64,000 nucleotides of DNA. Origin: AWTP1-13 sp033764875. Lineage in GTDB: Bacteria; Pseudomonadota; Alphaproteobacteria; Rhizobiales; Hyphomicrobiaceae. The notes beneath the pieces are model-generated. The model ran no database searches, had not been told where the DNA came from, and was given only the letters and a program-made list of their open reading frames with translations. The number at the start of each line of letters is the position of its first letter. Within the stretch, counting starts at the first letter, position 1. The stretch covers positions 9,560 through 73,559 of the forward strand of contig JANRIO010000134.1 of the NCBI GenBank assembly GCA_033764875.1, in the 5' to 3' direction. The translations under genes were made by a program, and so were the position numbers. Shown here piece by piece: positions 33,049 through 43,925 of this stretch.

Positions 33049-33662
33049 CCGGCCCCGCCTCCGTCGCCGAGCCCGTGCGCTGCCCCTGGGGCGGCATCGA
33101 GGACCCGCTCTATGCGCGCTACCACGACACCGAGTGGGGCGTGCCGAAGACCGACGACCGGCAGCTGTTCGAGAAGCTGGTGCTCGAGGGTTTCCAGGCC
33201 GGGCTGTCCTGGCTCACCATCCTCAGGAAGCGCGACGCCTTCCGCAAGGCCTTCCACGATTTCGACGCCGTCCGCATCGCCCGCTTCGGCGACAAGGACG
33301 TGGCCCGCCTGATGCAGGACGCCGGCATCGTGCGCAATCGCGCCAAGATCGAGGCCACCATCGACAATGCGCGCGCCTACCTCAGGCTCGCCGAGCGGCG
33401 GCGGCTCGCCCCCTTCCTGTGGGAGCTTGCCGGCGGCAAGCCGCAGGTCAACCGGTACGCGAGCTTCAAGTCCGTGCCCCCGCAGACGCCGACCTCGAAG
33501 GCGATCTCGAAGGCGCTGAAGGCGGAAGGCTTCCGCTTCGTCGGGCCGACGACCATCTACGCCTTCATGCAGGCCTCCGGCATGGTCAACGATCACCTCG
33601 TGGGCTGCCACCGGCACGCGCCTTGCGCGGCGCTGCAGGCGAGGTTCAAGATGCCCAAGTAA
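33045..33662 (+). CDS. tag: DNA-3-methyladenine glycosylase I
   Basis: A base-excision repair glycosylase removing 3-methyladenine. The 205-residue protein has the Tag pattern: CPWGGIEDPLYARYHDTEWG at the N-terminus, LFEKLVLEGFQAGLSW, and a C-terminal zinc site with HLVGCHRHAPC. The last His and Cys residues pair with the N-terminal Cys and His as zinc ligands. Translationally coupled to ygfZ by a four-base overlap. Confidence 0.95.
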   Translation: MTGPASVAEPVRCPWGGIEDPLYARYHDTEWGVPKTDDRQLFEKLVLEGFQAGLSWLTILRKRDAFRKAFHDFDAVRIARFGDKDVARLMQDAGIVRNRAKIEATIDNARAYLRLAERRRLAPFLWELAGGKPQVNRYASFKSVPPQTPTSKAISKALKAEGFRFVGPTTIYAFMQASGMVNDHLVGCHRHAPCAALQARFKMPK

Positions 33663-33695
33663 TGAGCCGGCGGGCTTTTCCGGCGAGGAGACGGC

Positions 33696-34325
33696 ATGGA
33701 CGTTGGGACGGGACGCAAGGGGGGATCGGCCGCGCCGCGCGCCTGGCAGCGCATGCTGTCGGGGCGGCGTCTCGATCTGCTCGACCCCAGGCCCGCCGAT
33801 ATCGAGATCGCCGACATCGCCCATGGGCTCGCCCGCGTCGCCCGCTGGAACGGCCAGACCGTGGGCGAGCATGCCTTCTCCGTCGCCCAGCACGCCCTCG
33901 TGGTGGAGGACATCTTCTCCGCTTGCCACGCGAACGCCTCGCGCGAGGCGCGGCTCGCAGCCCTCCTGCACGACGCCCCCGAGTACGTGGTGGGCGACCT
34001 CATCAGCCCCTTCAAGGCGGCCGTCGGTCTCAACTACAAGGCCTTCGAGTTGCGCCTTCTCGAGGCCATCCACCGCCGCTTCGCCATCGCCCCGGTGCTG
34101 CCGGAGGCGACGAGCGCCGCCATCAAGGCGGCCGACCGCGTCGCCGCCTACTACGAGGCGACGCTGCTGGCGGGCTTCAGCGTCGCCGAGGGCGAGCGCT
34201 ACTTCGGCAGGCCCGAGGCGCTGCCGCAGGCTCTGCGCGGCCGGCTCGAGGCGCTGGCGCCCTGGCCGACGGGCGAGGCGCAGGCCCGCTTCCTGTCGCG
34301 CTTTTCGGCCTTGGCCGACGCATGA
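33696..34325 (+). CDS. HD-domain hydrolase, YfbR-like
   Basis: A 209-residue metal-dependent phosphohydrolase. HD residues: H59 and H66 (GEHAFSVAQHA), H92-D93 (LLHDAPEYVVGD), and a later D in AIKAADRVAAYYE. YfbR-like enzymes remove phosphate from deoxynucleotides; the LLHDAPEYxxGD string is typical. The ATG at 33696 is 34 bases after tag. It may serve nucleotide-pool cleansing beside the repair glycosylase, which is an inference from context. Confidence 0.88.
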   Translation: MDVGTGRKGGSAAPRAWQRMLSGRRLDLLDPRPADIEIADIAHGLARVARWNGQTVGEHAFSVAQHALVVEDIFSACHANASREARLAALLHDAPEYVVGDLISPFKAAVGLNYKAFELRLLEAIHRRFAIAPVLPEATSAAIKAADRVAAYYEATLLAGFSVAEGERYFGRPEALPQALRGRLEALAPWPTGEAQARFLSRFSALADA

Positions 34326-34412
34326 CGGCTCGGGCGCATGGGGCGTCCGCCGCAGCCGCAATTTCGTCCCTTGCCGCCCCTAGGTGGTAGGGGCGCCTGG
34401 GAGGAGCTACCG

Positions 34413-35006
34413 ATGCGACAGAAGACGGACGATCCGGCGCACCCAGGCGGGCCCCCGCGCGGGCGGCGCTCGGGTGTCGTGCACGTGTGCCCGCTGAGCG
34501 AGGTGCCGAGCGTCGTCGAGCGGGCCCGCGCCAGCCACCTGGTGACCCTTCTGCAATCCGACATCCCGGTGACGACCCCGCCGGGCATCACCGACGGGCT
34601 GCATCTGCGCCTCGAGGTGCACGACATCTCCGAGCCCCTGTTCGATCAGGTCGCCCCGGACGCCTCGCACGTCAGGCGCCTCATCGCCTTTGCCGAGAGC
34701 TGGGGCGGCGAGGGGCCGATGGTTGTGCACTGCTGGGCCGGCATCAGCCGCTCGACGGCGGCAGCCTTCACCTCGCTGTGCCTCGTCAATCCGGAGGTTC
34801 CCGAGGCCGCCATCGCCCGGGCGTTGCGGGCCGCCTCCCCGACGGCGCAGCCCAACCGGCTGATCGTGCGGCTGGCGGACGATCTTCTCGGCCGCAACGG
34901 CCGCATGCTCGCAGCCGTCGAGGCGATGGGCCCGGCCGTGCCCGCCTATGCCGCGCGTCCCTTCTCGCTGCAGGCCGATCCGGGCTGGCTCGGCATGGCC
35001 CGTTGA
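34413..35006 (+). CDS. protein tyrosine phosphatase-like protein
   Basis: A 197-residue protein with the P-loop HCWAGISRST (C107, R113) of Cys-based phosphatases and a preceding LHLRLEVHDISEP strand-loop that could supply the general acid. The fold is dual-specificity-like. The substrate may be a protein or a small phosphorylated molecule. The ATG at 34413 has GAGGAG upstream; an earlier in-frame start would add an improbable Pro/Gly-rich leader. Confidence 0.85.
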   Translation: MRQKTDDPAHPGGPPRGRRSGVVHVCPLSEVPSVVERARASHLVTLLQSDIPVTTPPGITDGLHLRLEVHDISEPLFDQVAPDASHVRRLIAFAESWGGEGPMVVHCWAGISRSTAAAFTSLCLVNPEVPEAAIARALRAASPTAQPNRLIVRLADDLLGRNGRMLAAVEAMGPAVPAYAARPFSLQADPGWLGMAR

Positions 35007-35030
35007 GGGCGTCAGGAGAGGAGGCGGTCC

Positions 35031-36071
35031 ATGAGCGACACCATCGGCATGGCGGCCCAGCTTGCCGGCCAGTCCCTGCGCTTTGGCTGGTATCTGGCGC
35101 TCAACCGCCTCGTCGACCGCCGCACCGAGGCCCTGCGCGGCAAGGTCGAGGCCGTGCCCGTGCAGCGGCCCATGCCGTCGCTGCGCGAGCTTCTGGCCGA
35201 CCAGATGCAGCTTCTCCTCGCCGATGCCATGGCCGTGCGCGACGGCCTCTATCCGCCCGTCGCCGATGAGGACGGCCCGCCGCTGCGCCACCTGGCGCGC
35301 GTGCGCCGCATGCTCGCGGACCTGCCCACGGCCGTCGAGCGCCGGCGTGCGGGGGATGCGAGCAGCGCTGCGCGGGAGCCGGCGGCGGCCCACGTGCCGG
35401 CCTATTACGCCCAGGACTTCCATTTCCAGACCGGCGGCTATCTCGCGGAGGGCTCGGCCAGGCTCTACGACATCCAGGTCGAGACCCTGTTCATGGGCGC
35501 CGCCGGCCCCATGCGGCGCACGGGGCTGCGGCCCATTGCCGAGTTCATGCGCGGCCGCGACCAGCGCCGCACGACGCTCGTCGACCTGGCCTGCGGCACC
35601 GGCCGCTTCCTTCGCCAGGTGCGGCTTGCCTACCCGGCCATGCGCCTCAAGGGTGTCGATCTCTCGCGCAGCTACCTGGACGAGGCGCGCCGCCACCTCG
35701 GCAGCCTGCGCCCGGTCGAGCTGATCGAGGCGGCCGCCGAGCGGCTGCCGCTCGAGACCGCGAGCGCCGACATCGTGACCAGCGTGTTCCTGTTCCACGA
35801 GCTGCCCCCCGAGGTCAGGCGCGAGGTGGCGCGCGAGATGGCCCGCATCCTCAGGCCCGGCGGCCTGCTGGTGTTCATCGACAGCCTGCAGATGGGCGAC
35901 AAGCCCGGCTGGGACGGCCTGCTCGAGGCTTTCCCGCGCCGCTTCCACGAGCCCTACTACCGGCACTACGCCATCGACGATCTCGACGCCCTGTTCTCCG
36001 AGGCCGGCCTGGCCCCCGTCGAGACCTCCACCGCCTTCCTGTCCAAGCTCGTGGTCCGCCGCAAGGCTTGA
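35031..36071 (+). CDS. class I SAM-dependent methyltransferase
   Basis: A 346-residue protein. Residues about 150-290 are a methyltransferase type-11 fold with motif I VDLACGTGRFL (about 182), acidic motif VDLSRSYLDEA, and motif IV region SADIVTSVFLFHELPPE. The N-terminal 130 residues are helical and unassigned (start MSDTIGMAAQLAGQS), ending in YYAQDFHFQTGGYL, a pattern seen in some lipid or quinone-type methyltransferases. The substrate is unknown. It follows the phosphatase gene by 24 bases. Confidence 0.87.
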   Translation: MSDTIGMAAQLAGQSLRFGWYLALNRLVDRRTEALRGKVEAVPVQRPMPSLRELLADQMQLLLADAMAVRDGLYPPVADEDGPPLRHLARVRRMLADLPTAVERRRAGDASSAAREPAAAHVPAYYAQDFHFQTGGYLAEGSARLYDIQVETLFMGAAGPMRRTGLRPIAEFMRGRDQRRTTLVDLACGTGRFLRQVRLAYPAMRLKGVDLSRSYLDEARRHLGSLRPVELIEAAAERLPLETASADIVTSVFLFHELPPEVRREVAREMARILRPGGLLVFIDSLQMGDKPGWDGLLEAFPRRFHEPYYRHYAIDDLDALFSEAGLAPVETSTAFLSKLVVRRKA

Positions 36072-36271
36072 GCGGCGCCGGCGGCTGCGTTCCGCGCGCT
36101 CCAGGACACAAAAAAGTGATGCCTCTGAACCAGATGCGCCCGAGCGGAGTTATCCACAAGGCCCGCGGGCACGATCCACACCTTGCGCATCCACCCCCCC
36201 TTGAGGGCGGCGGCCTGCGCAGTCGAGGGTTTGCTCCGGGAACGGGTGATTCCAGGCAGGCGAGGGGACGC

Positions 36272-37978
36272 ATGGGGCCGGCGATATCGAGACTGCAGGT
36301 GCTTGCGGCGGCCGTGCTGGCGCTTGTGCTCCTGGGCTTTGCCTCGCCGCTCGGCGCCACCGGCATGGGCCACGCGCCGGCGCTCGATCTCGACGCCGGC
36401 GCCGACAGCGACGGGCCCGATCCGCTGGCGCCGGCCGATGCGGCAGGTCCGGCGCCACAGGCCCCCGGTGCCCCGGCGAGCGTGTCTCTCGCCACGCCCG
36501 GCGAGGGCGCCGATCCGGTCGTCGCCGCCGCGCGCCAGGCGCTGAGGGACGCGCCGCCCAGGATCCACAAGGACGACCTCGCCGCGCTCGTCGATTTCTA
36601 TGCCGGCGTCTCGCAGCCGGTGTTCGTCGACGCGACGGGCCTCACCGCGCGCGGCCGGCTCGCGAGCGAGGAGATCGCCAGGGCCGACGACTGGGGGCTG
36701 AAGGCGTCGGCCTTCGACCTGCCGCCCGCGCCCGTGCAAGGCGCCTCGCCCGAGAGCCTGGCGCAGGCGGAGGTGAAGCTTGCTGCCGCCGTTCTCACCT
36801 ACGCCCGCCACGCCCGCGGCGGCCGCTTCGAGCCTGTCGCCATCAGCCGTCTGTTCGACCAGAAGCCCACCATCTTCGATCCCCGATCGCTGCTCCGCGC
36901 CGCCGCCGCCAACGATGCGCTCGACGCCTACCTGCGCGACCTGCACCCCAGGCACGCCGGCTTCCACACCCTGCGCAAGGCGCTGCTTGCCGCCCGCGCC
37001 GCCAAGGCCGACGATGCCGGCGACGACAAGCCCCCGGCCAGGCGCGACGACCTCCGCCGCATCCTCGTCAACATGGAGCGCTGGCGCTGGCTGCCGGCGG
37101 ACCTCGGCGAGTTCTACGTCTGGGACAGCGTCACCGAGCAGATGACGACCGTGTTCGAGGCGGGCAAGCCCGTGCTCACCGAGCGCATCGTCGTCGGCAA
37201 GCCGTCCTCCCCGACGGTGATGTTCTCCGCCGACATGCAGTTCGTCATCTTCCATCCCTCCTGGGGCGTGCCGCCCGGCATGAAGGCGCACGAGCTGGGC
37301 CCCAAGCTGCGCAACACGGGCGGCGGCTGGTTCTCGTCCAATCCCGCCGCCTCCCAGGTGCTCGCCGCGCACGGGCTCAAGGTGAGCCGCGGCGGCGTGC
37401 CCGTCGATCCCGACAGCATCGACTGGTCGAAGGCCAACGTTGCGGGCTTCGATTTCACGCAAGCCCCGGGGCCGCGCAACGTGCTCGGCATCGTGAAGTT
37501 CCGGTTTCCGAACAAGCACGACATCTACATGCACGACACGCCCGAGCGGCACCTGTTCGGCGGCGCCGTGCGGGCCTTCAGCCATGGCTGCATGCGCGTG
37601 CAGAATCCCGTGCGCCTTGCCGAGGTCATCCTCGCCTACGACAAGGGCTACGATGCCGCCCGGACGGCCGAGTTCGTGAAGCGCGGCGGCGAGATCAAGC
37701 TGACCAAGCGCGTGCCGGTGCACATCACCTACTTCACCGCCATCGCCGACGAGGAGGGCAAGGTGCGCCACCTGGCCGATCTCTACGGCCTTGACGGCCG
37801 CGTCGCCTCCGCCCTCGAGGGCCAGTCCGTGCGCATCTCCGGCGTCGCCGCGCCGGCGGCGGCCGCCGCCGAGGAGCGGGCGGAGCCGCGCAAGAAGAGC
37901 GAGCGCGTGGTGCGCAAGAAGGCGGCGCCGAAGGAGGCGAGCCTCGGCGATGTCTTCTCGTCCCTGATCGGCAATTGA
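36272..37978 (+). CDS. L,D-transpeptidase, YcbB-like long form
   Basis: A 568-residue periplasmic enzyme of the large YcbB (LdtD) type, making 3-3 cross-links in peptidoglycan. It has a signal anchor (about 8-30) and a disordered Ala/Pro/Asp stretch, then the YcbB N-terminal scaffold (PRIHKDDLAALVDFYAGV) and a peptidoglycan-binding region. The catalytic domain (about 270-500) has H438 and nucleophile C440 in SHGCMRVQNP. A Lys/Arg-rich tail ends in SLGDVFSSLIGN. The ATG at 36272 follows GAGGGG. The 200 bases upstream contain one perfect DnaA-box sequence (36150-36158) of unclear meaning. Confidence 0.93.
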   Translation: MGPAISRLQVLAAAVLALVLLGFASPLGATGMGHAPALDLDAGADSDGPDPLAPADAAGPAPQAPGAPASVSLATPGEGADPVVAAARQALRDAPPRIHKDDLAALVDFYAGVSQPVFVDATGLTARGRLASEEIARADDWGLKASAFDLPPAPVQGASPESLAQAEVKLAAAVLTYARHARGGRFEPVAISRLFDQKPTIFDPRSLLRAAAANDALDAYLRDLHPRHAGFHTLRKALLAARAAKADDAGDDKPPARRDDLRRILVNMERWRWLPADLGEFYVWDSVTEQMTTVFEAGKPVLTERIVVGKPSSPTVMFSADMQFVIFHPSWGVPPGMKAHELGPKLRNTGGGWFSSNPAASQVLAAHGLKVSRGGVPVDPDSIDWSKANVAGFDFTQAPGPRNVLGIVKFRFPNKHDIYMHDTPERHLFGGAVRAFSHGCMRVQNPVRLAEVILAYDKGYDAARTAEFVKRGGEIKLTKRVPVHITYFTAIADEEGKVRHLADLYGLDGRVASALEGQSVRISGVAAPAAAAAEERAEPRKKSERVVRKKAAPKEASLGDVFSSLIGN

Positions 37979-38115
37979 TCGGGCGCTCGCGCCGCCGGCT
38001 GCCTCTCGAGCTGCCGCGAAAATAGTTGCGCGCCACGCGCGGAGAGCGTTTCTCAATCCGCGACCCGGCCCTTATACTCCCGGCAAATACTTTTCGCTTC
38101 GGGAGGTTGCGCGGG

Positions 38116-40782
<2,667 letters not shown>

Positions 40783-40827
40783 GGCCCAGACCCAAGACCA
40801 ATCAGCGACAGGGAGAGAGCTCGCAAC

Positions 40828-42090
40828 ATGTCCGTCATGGAAGTGAAGGTGCCGGACATCGGCGACTACAAGAACGTGCCGGTGATCGAGGTGCAGGTGA
40901 AGCCGGGCGACGTGGTCAAGCCCGACGACCCCCTCGTCACGCTGGAGAGCGACAAGGCGACCATGGAGGTGCCGGCACCTGCCGAGGGCAAGGTGGTCGA
41001 GGTGCTGGTCAAGGTCGGCGACAAGGTGAGCGAGGGCTCCCTCATCATCCAGCTCGAGAGCGGCGCATCGCCCTCCGCCCCGGCGCCTGCTGCGGCCAAG
41101 GCTGTCGCTGCGGCTTCGCCGCCGCCGCGGCAGGAGGCGGCGCCCGTCGCGCAGCCGGATGGCCCCCGATCGGCGCTGCCGCCGCCGGGCCCCGCCGATT
41201 TCGGCGGCGTGCATGCAAGCCCCGCCGTCCGCCGCCTTGCCCGCGAGCTCGACCTCGATCTCACCCGCATCAAGGGCTCGGGCGACAAGGGCCGCATCAC
41301 CAAGGACGACGTCAAGGCTGCCCTGCGCGGGCCGGGCGGCGGCACGGCGGGCGCCGGCATCCCTGAGATTCCGGCGCAGGACTTTTCCAAGTTCGGTCCC
41401 GTCGAGGTCAAGCCGCTCGGCCGCATCAAGAAGCTGTCGGGCCCCTTCCTGCACCGCTCGTGGCTCAACGTGCCCCACGTCACCCACACCGACGAGGCCG
41501 ACATCACCGAGCTCGAGGCCTACCGCAAGACGCTCGACGGCGCCGCCAAGGAGAAGGGCTATCGCGTGACGATGCTCTCGTTCCTGATGAAGGCGAGCGT
41601 CGTCGCCTTGCGCGAGCATCCCGAGTTCAACAGCTCGCTGAGCCCGGGCAAGGACGCGCTCATCTACAAGAAGTACTACCACCTCGGCGTCGCCGTCGAC
41701 ACGCCGGACGGGCTCGTGGTGCCGGTGATCCAGAACGTCGACCACAAGGGCATCCTGGAGCTGTCGCAGGAGCTCTCCACCACGTCCAAGCGCATGCGCG
41801 AGGGCAAGATCGCCCCGGCCGACATCCAGGGCGCCACCTTCACCATCTCGAGTCTGGGCGGCATCGGCGGCACCAACTTCACGCCCATCGTCAACGCGCC
41901 CGAGGTGGCGATCCTCGGCGTCGTGCGCGCGCAGATGAAGCCGGTCTGGGACGGCAAGGCGTTCCAGCCCCGCCTGATGCTGCCCTTGTGCGTGTCCTAC
42001 GACCACCGCGTCATCGACGGGGCGCTTGCGGCGCGCTTCACGCGCCGGCTCGCGGCCGTGCTGGAAGACGTGCGCAACCTGGTGCTCTAG
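40828..42090 (+). CDS. aceF: pyruvate dehydrogenase E2, dihydrolipoamide acetyltransferase
   Basis: Core acetyltransferase of the complex. The 420-residue protein has one lipoyl domain (1-78, lysine in ESDKATMEVP), an Ala/Pro linker, a peripheral-subunit-binding domain (about 128-165, SPAVRRLARELDLDL), and the catalytic domain with H393 and D397 in SYDHRVIDG. Gammaproteobacterial E2 often has three lipoyl domains; here there is one on E2 and another on E3. It lies 45 bases after aceE. Confidence 0.97.
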   Translation: MSVMEVKVPDIGDYKNVPVIEVQVKPGDVVKPDDPLVTLESDKATMEVPAPAEGKVVEVLVKVGDKVSEGSLIIQLESGASPSAPAPAAAKAVAAASPPPRQEAAPVAQPDGPRSALPPPGPADFGGVHASPAVRRLARELDLDLTRIKGSGDKGRITKDDVKAALRGPGGGTAGAGIPEIPAQDFSKFGPVEVKPLGRIKKLSGPFLHRSWLNVPHVTHTDEADITELEAYRKTLDGAAKEKGYRVTMLSFLMKASVVALREHPEFNSSLSPGKDALIYKKYYHLGVAVDTPDGLVVPVIQNVDHKGILELSQELSTTSKRMREGKIAPADIQGATFTISSLGGIGGTNFTPIVNAPEVAILGVVRAQMKPVWDGKAFQPRLMLPLCVSYDHRVIDGALAARFTRRLAAVLEDVRNLVL

Positions 42091-42127
42091 AGCCGCCCCA
42101 ACAGCCATCGCAAGGAGTGCGCTTCGG

Positions 42128-43885
42128 ATGAAGAGCATCGAGATCCGCGTCCCCGACATCGGCGACTTCAAAGATGTGCCGGTGATCGAGGTGCACGTGG
42201 CACCCGGCACGATCGTCAAGGCCGAGGACCCGCTGGTCACGCTCGAGAGCGACAAGGCGACGATGGAGGTGCCGGCGCCGCGCGCGGGCCGCATCGCCAG
42301 CGTCCACGCCAAGGTCGGCGACCGCCTCAGCGAGGGCGCGCTGATCGTGAGCCTCGAGGAGGCGGCCGGTGAGGCCGCTGCCGCTGCTCCGGCGACGGCC
42401 TCTCCGCCCGCACCTGCCCCCGCCGCGGCCCCTGCGGCAAAGGCCGCGATCGGCCCCTCCGACCTGCACGCCGAGGTGCTCGTGCTCGGCGCCGGCCCCG
42501 GCGGCTACACGGCAGCCTTCCGCGCGGCCGACCTGGGCAGGAAGGTGGTGCTGATCGAGCGCTGGCCGGTGCTCGGCGGCGTGTGTCTCAACGTCGGCTG
42601 CATTCCCTCCAAGGCGCTGCTGCACGCGGCCAAGGTGATCGACGAGAGCACGGAGATGGCGGCCCACGGCCTCTCCTTCGGCACGCCCGCCATCGACATC
42701 GCCAAGCTGCGCGAGTGGAAGGACGGCGTGGTCAAGCGCCTCGTCGGCGGCCTGGCGCAGCTCGCCAGGCAGCGCAAGGTGACGGTCGTGACGGGCACGG
42801 GCCGCTTCATCTCCGCCTCCCAGGTGGAGGTCGCGCACGAGGGCAAGCGCACCGTCGTCTCCTTCGACCAGGCCATCGTCGCGGCGGGCTCCGAGCCCGT
42901 CCAGCTTCCCTTCGTGCCGCACGGCGATCCGCGCGTCATCGACTCGACGGGCGCGCTCGCGCTTGGCGACGTGCCCGGCCGTCTCCTGGTCCTCGGCGGC
43001 GGCATCATCGGCCTCGAGATGGCGACCGTCTATCATGCGCTGGGCTCCAAGGTGACCGTCGTCGAGCTGATGGACCAGATCATCCCGGGTGCCGACCGCG
43101 ACATCGTCACGCCGCTGATGAAGCGCATCGCCAGGCACTACGAGAGGATCTACCTCAAGACCAAGGTGACCAAGGTCGAGGCCAAGGCCGACGGCCTGCA
43201 CGTGAGCTTCGAGGGCGAGGGGGCGCCGGCGAGCGACCGCTTCGACAAGGTGCTGGTGGCGGTGGGCCGCCGCCCCAACGGCCGGCTCATCGGGGCGGAG
43301 AACGCCGGCATCGCCGTCGACGAGCGCGGCTTCATCCCCGTCAACCGGCAGATGCGCACCAACGTCGCCGGCATCTTCGCCATCGGCGACATCGTCGGCC
43401 AGCCCATGCTCGCCCACAAGGCCATGCACGAGGCCAAGGTGGCGGCGGAGGTGGCGGCCGGCAAGCCCTCCGCCTTCGATGCCAAGGTGATCCCCTCGGT
43501 CGCCTACACCGATCCGGAGGTGGCCTGGGTCGGCCTCACCGAGACCGAGGCCAAGGCCCGCGGCATCGCCTACGGCAAGGGCGTGTTCCCCTGGGCGGCC
43601 TCGGGGCGCTCGCTGTCACTCGGGCGCGACGAAGGTGTGACCAAGATCCTGTTCGACGAGGCGAGCGAGCGCATCATCGGCTGCGGCATCGTCGGACCCA
43701 ATGCCGGCGATCTCGTCGCGGAGGCGGCGCTCGCCATCGAGATGGGCGCGGACGCACACGACATCGGTCTCACCGTGCACCCGCATCCCACGCTCTCCGA
43801 GACGGTGGCCATGGCGGCGGAGATGTTCGAGGGCTCGATCACCGACCTGATCGCGCCCAGGCGCAAGGCGAAGCAGACGGCGTGA
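42128..43885 (+). CDS. lpdA: dihydrolipoamide dehydrogenase with N-terminal lipoyl domain
   Basis: FAD enzyme that reoxidises the lipoyl group with NAD. The 585-residue length reflects an extra N-terminal lipoyl domain (1-78, again ESDKATMEVP) followed by an Ala/Pro linker. The E3 core begins with VLVLGAGPGGYTAA and has the redox pair C153/C158 (GVCLNVGCIPSKAL), and the C-terminal base is in HPHPTLSE. The lipoyl domain is strikingly like that of AceF, suggesting an intra-operon duplication. Start ATG at 42128, 37 bases after aceF. Confidence 0.97.
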   Translation: MKSIEIRVPDIGDFKDVPVIEVHVAPGTIVKAEDPLVTLESDKATMEVPAPRAGRIASVHAKVGDRLSEGALIVSLEEAAGEAAAAAPATASPPAPAPAAAPAAKAAIGPSDLHAEVLVLGAGPGGYTAAFRAADLGRKVVLIERWPVLGGVCLNVGCIPSKALLHAAKVIDESTEMAAHGLSFGTPAIDIAKLREWKDGVVKRLVGGLAQLARQRKVTVVTGTGRFISASQVEVAHEGKRTVVSFDQAIVAAGSEPVQLPFVPHGDPRVIDSTGALALGDVPGRLLVLGGGIIGLEMATVYHALGSKVTVVELMDQIIPGADRDIVTPLMKRIARHYERIYLKTKVTKVEAKADGLHVSFEGEGAPASDRFDKVLVAVGRRPNGRLIGAENAGIAVDERGFIPVNRQMRTNVAGIFAIGDIVGQPMLAHKAMHEAKVAAEVAAGKPSAFDAKVIPSVAYTDPEVAWVGLTETEAKARGIAYGKGVFPWAASGRSLSLGRDEGVTKILFDEASERIIGCGIVGPNAGDLVAEAALAIEMGADAHDIGLTVHPHPTLSETVAMAAEMFEGSITDLIAPRRKAKQTA

Positions 43886-43925
43886 TTGCGGCGGCTGCGG
43901 CCGCGGCTTGGACGAGGGGAAAGCC

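Noticed and set aside
36150..36158. Perfect DnaA box TTATCCACA (and its complement at 32151-32159)
   Set aside because: Two isolated 9-mers 4 kb apart, with no cluster, AT-rich unwinding region or dnaA/parA/gidA neighbours. A chromosomal origin is not supported.
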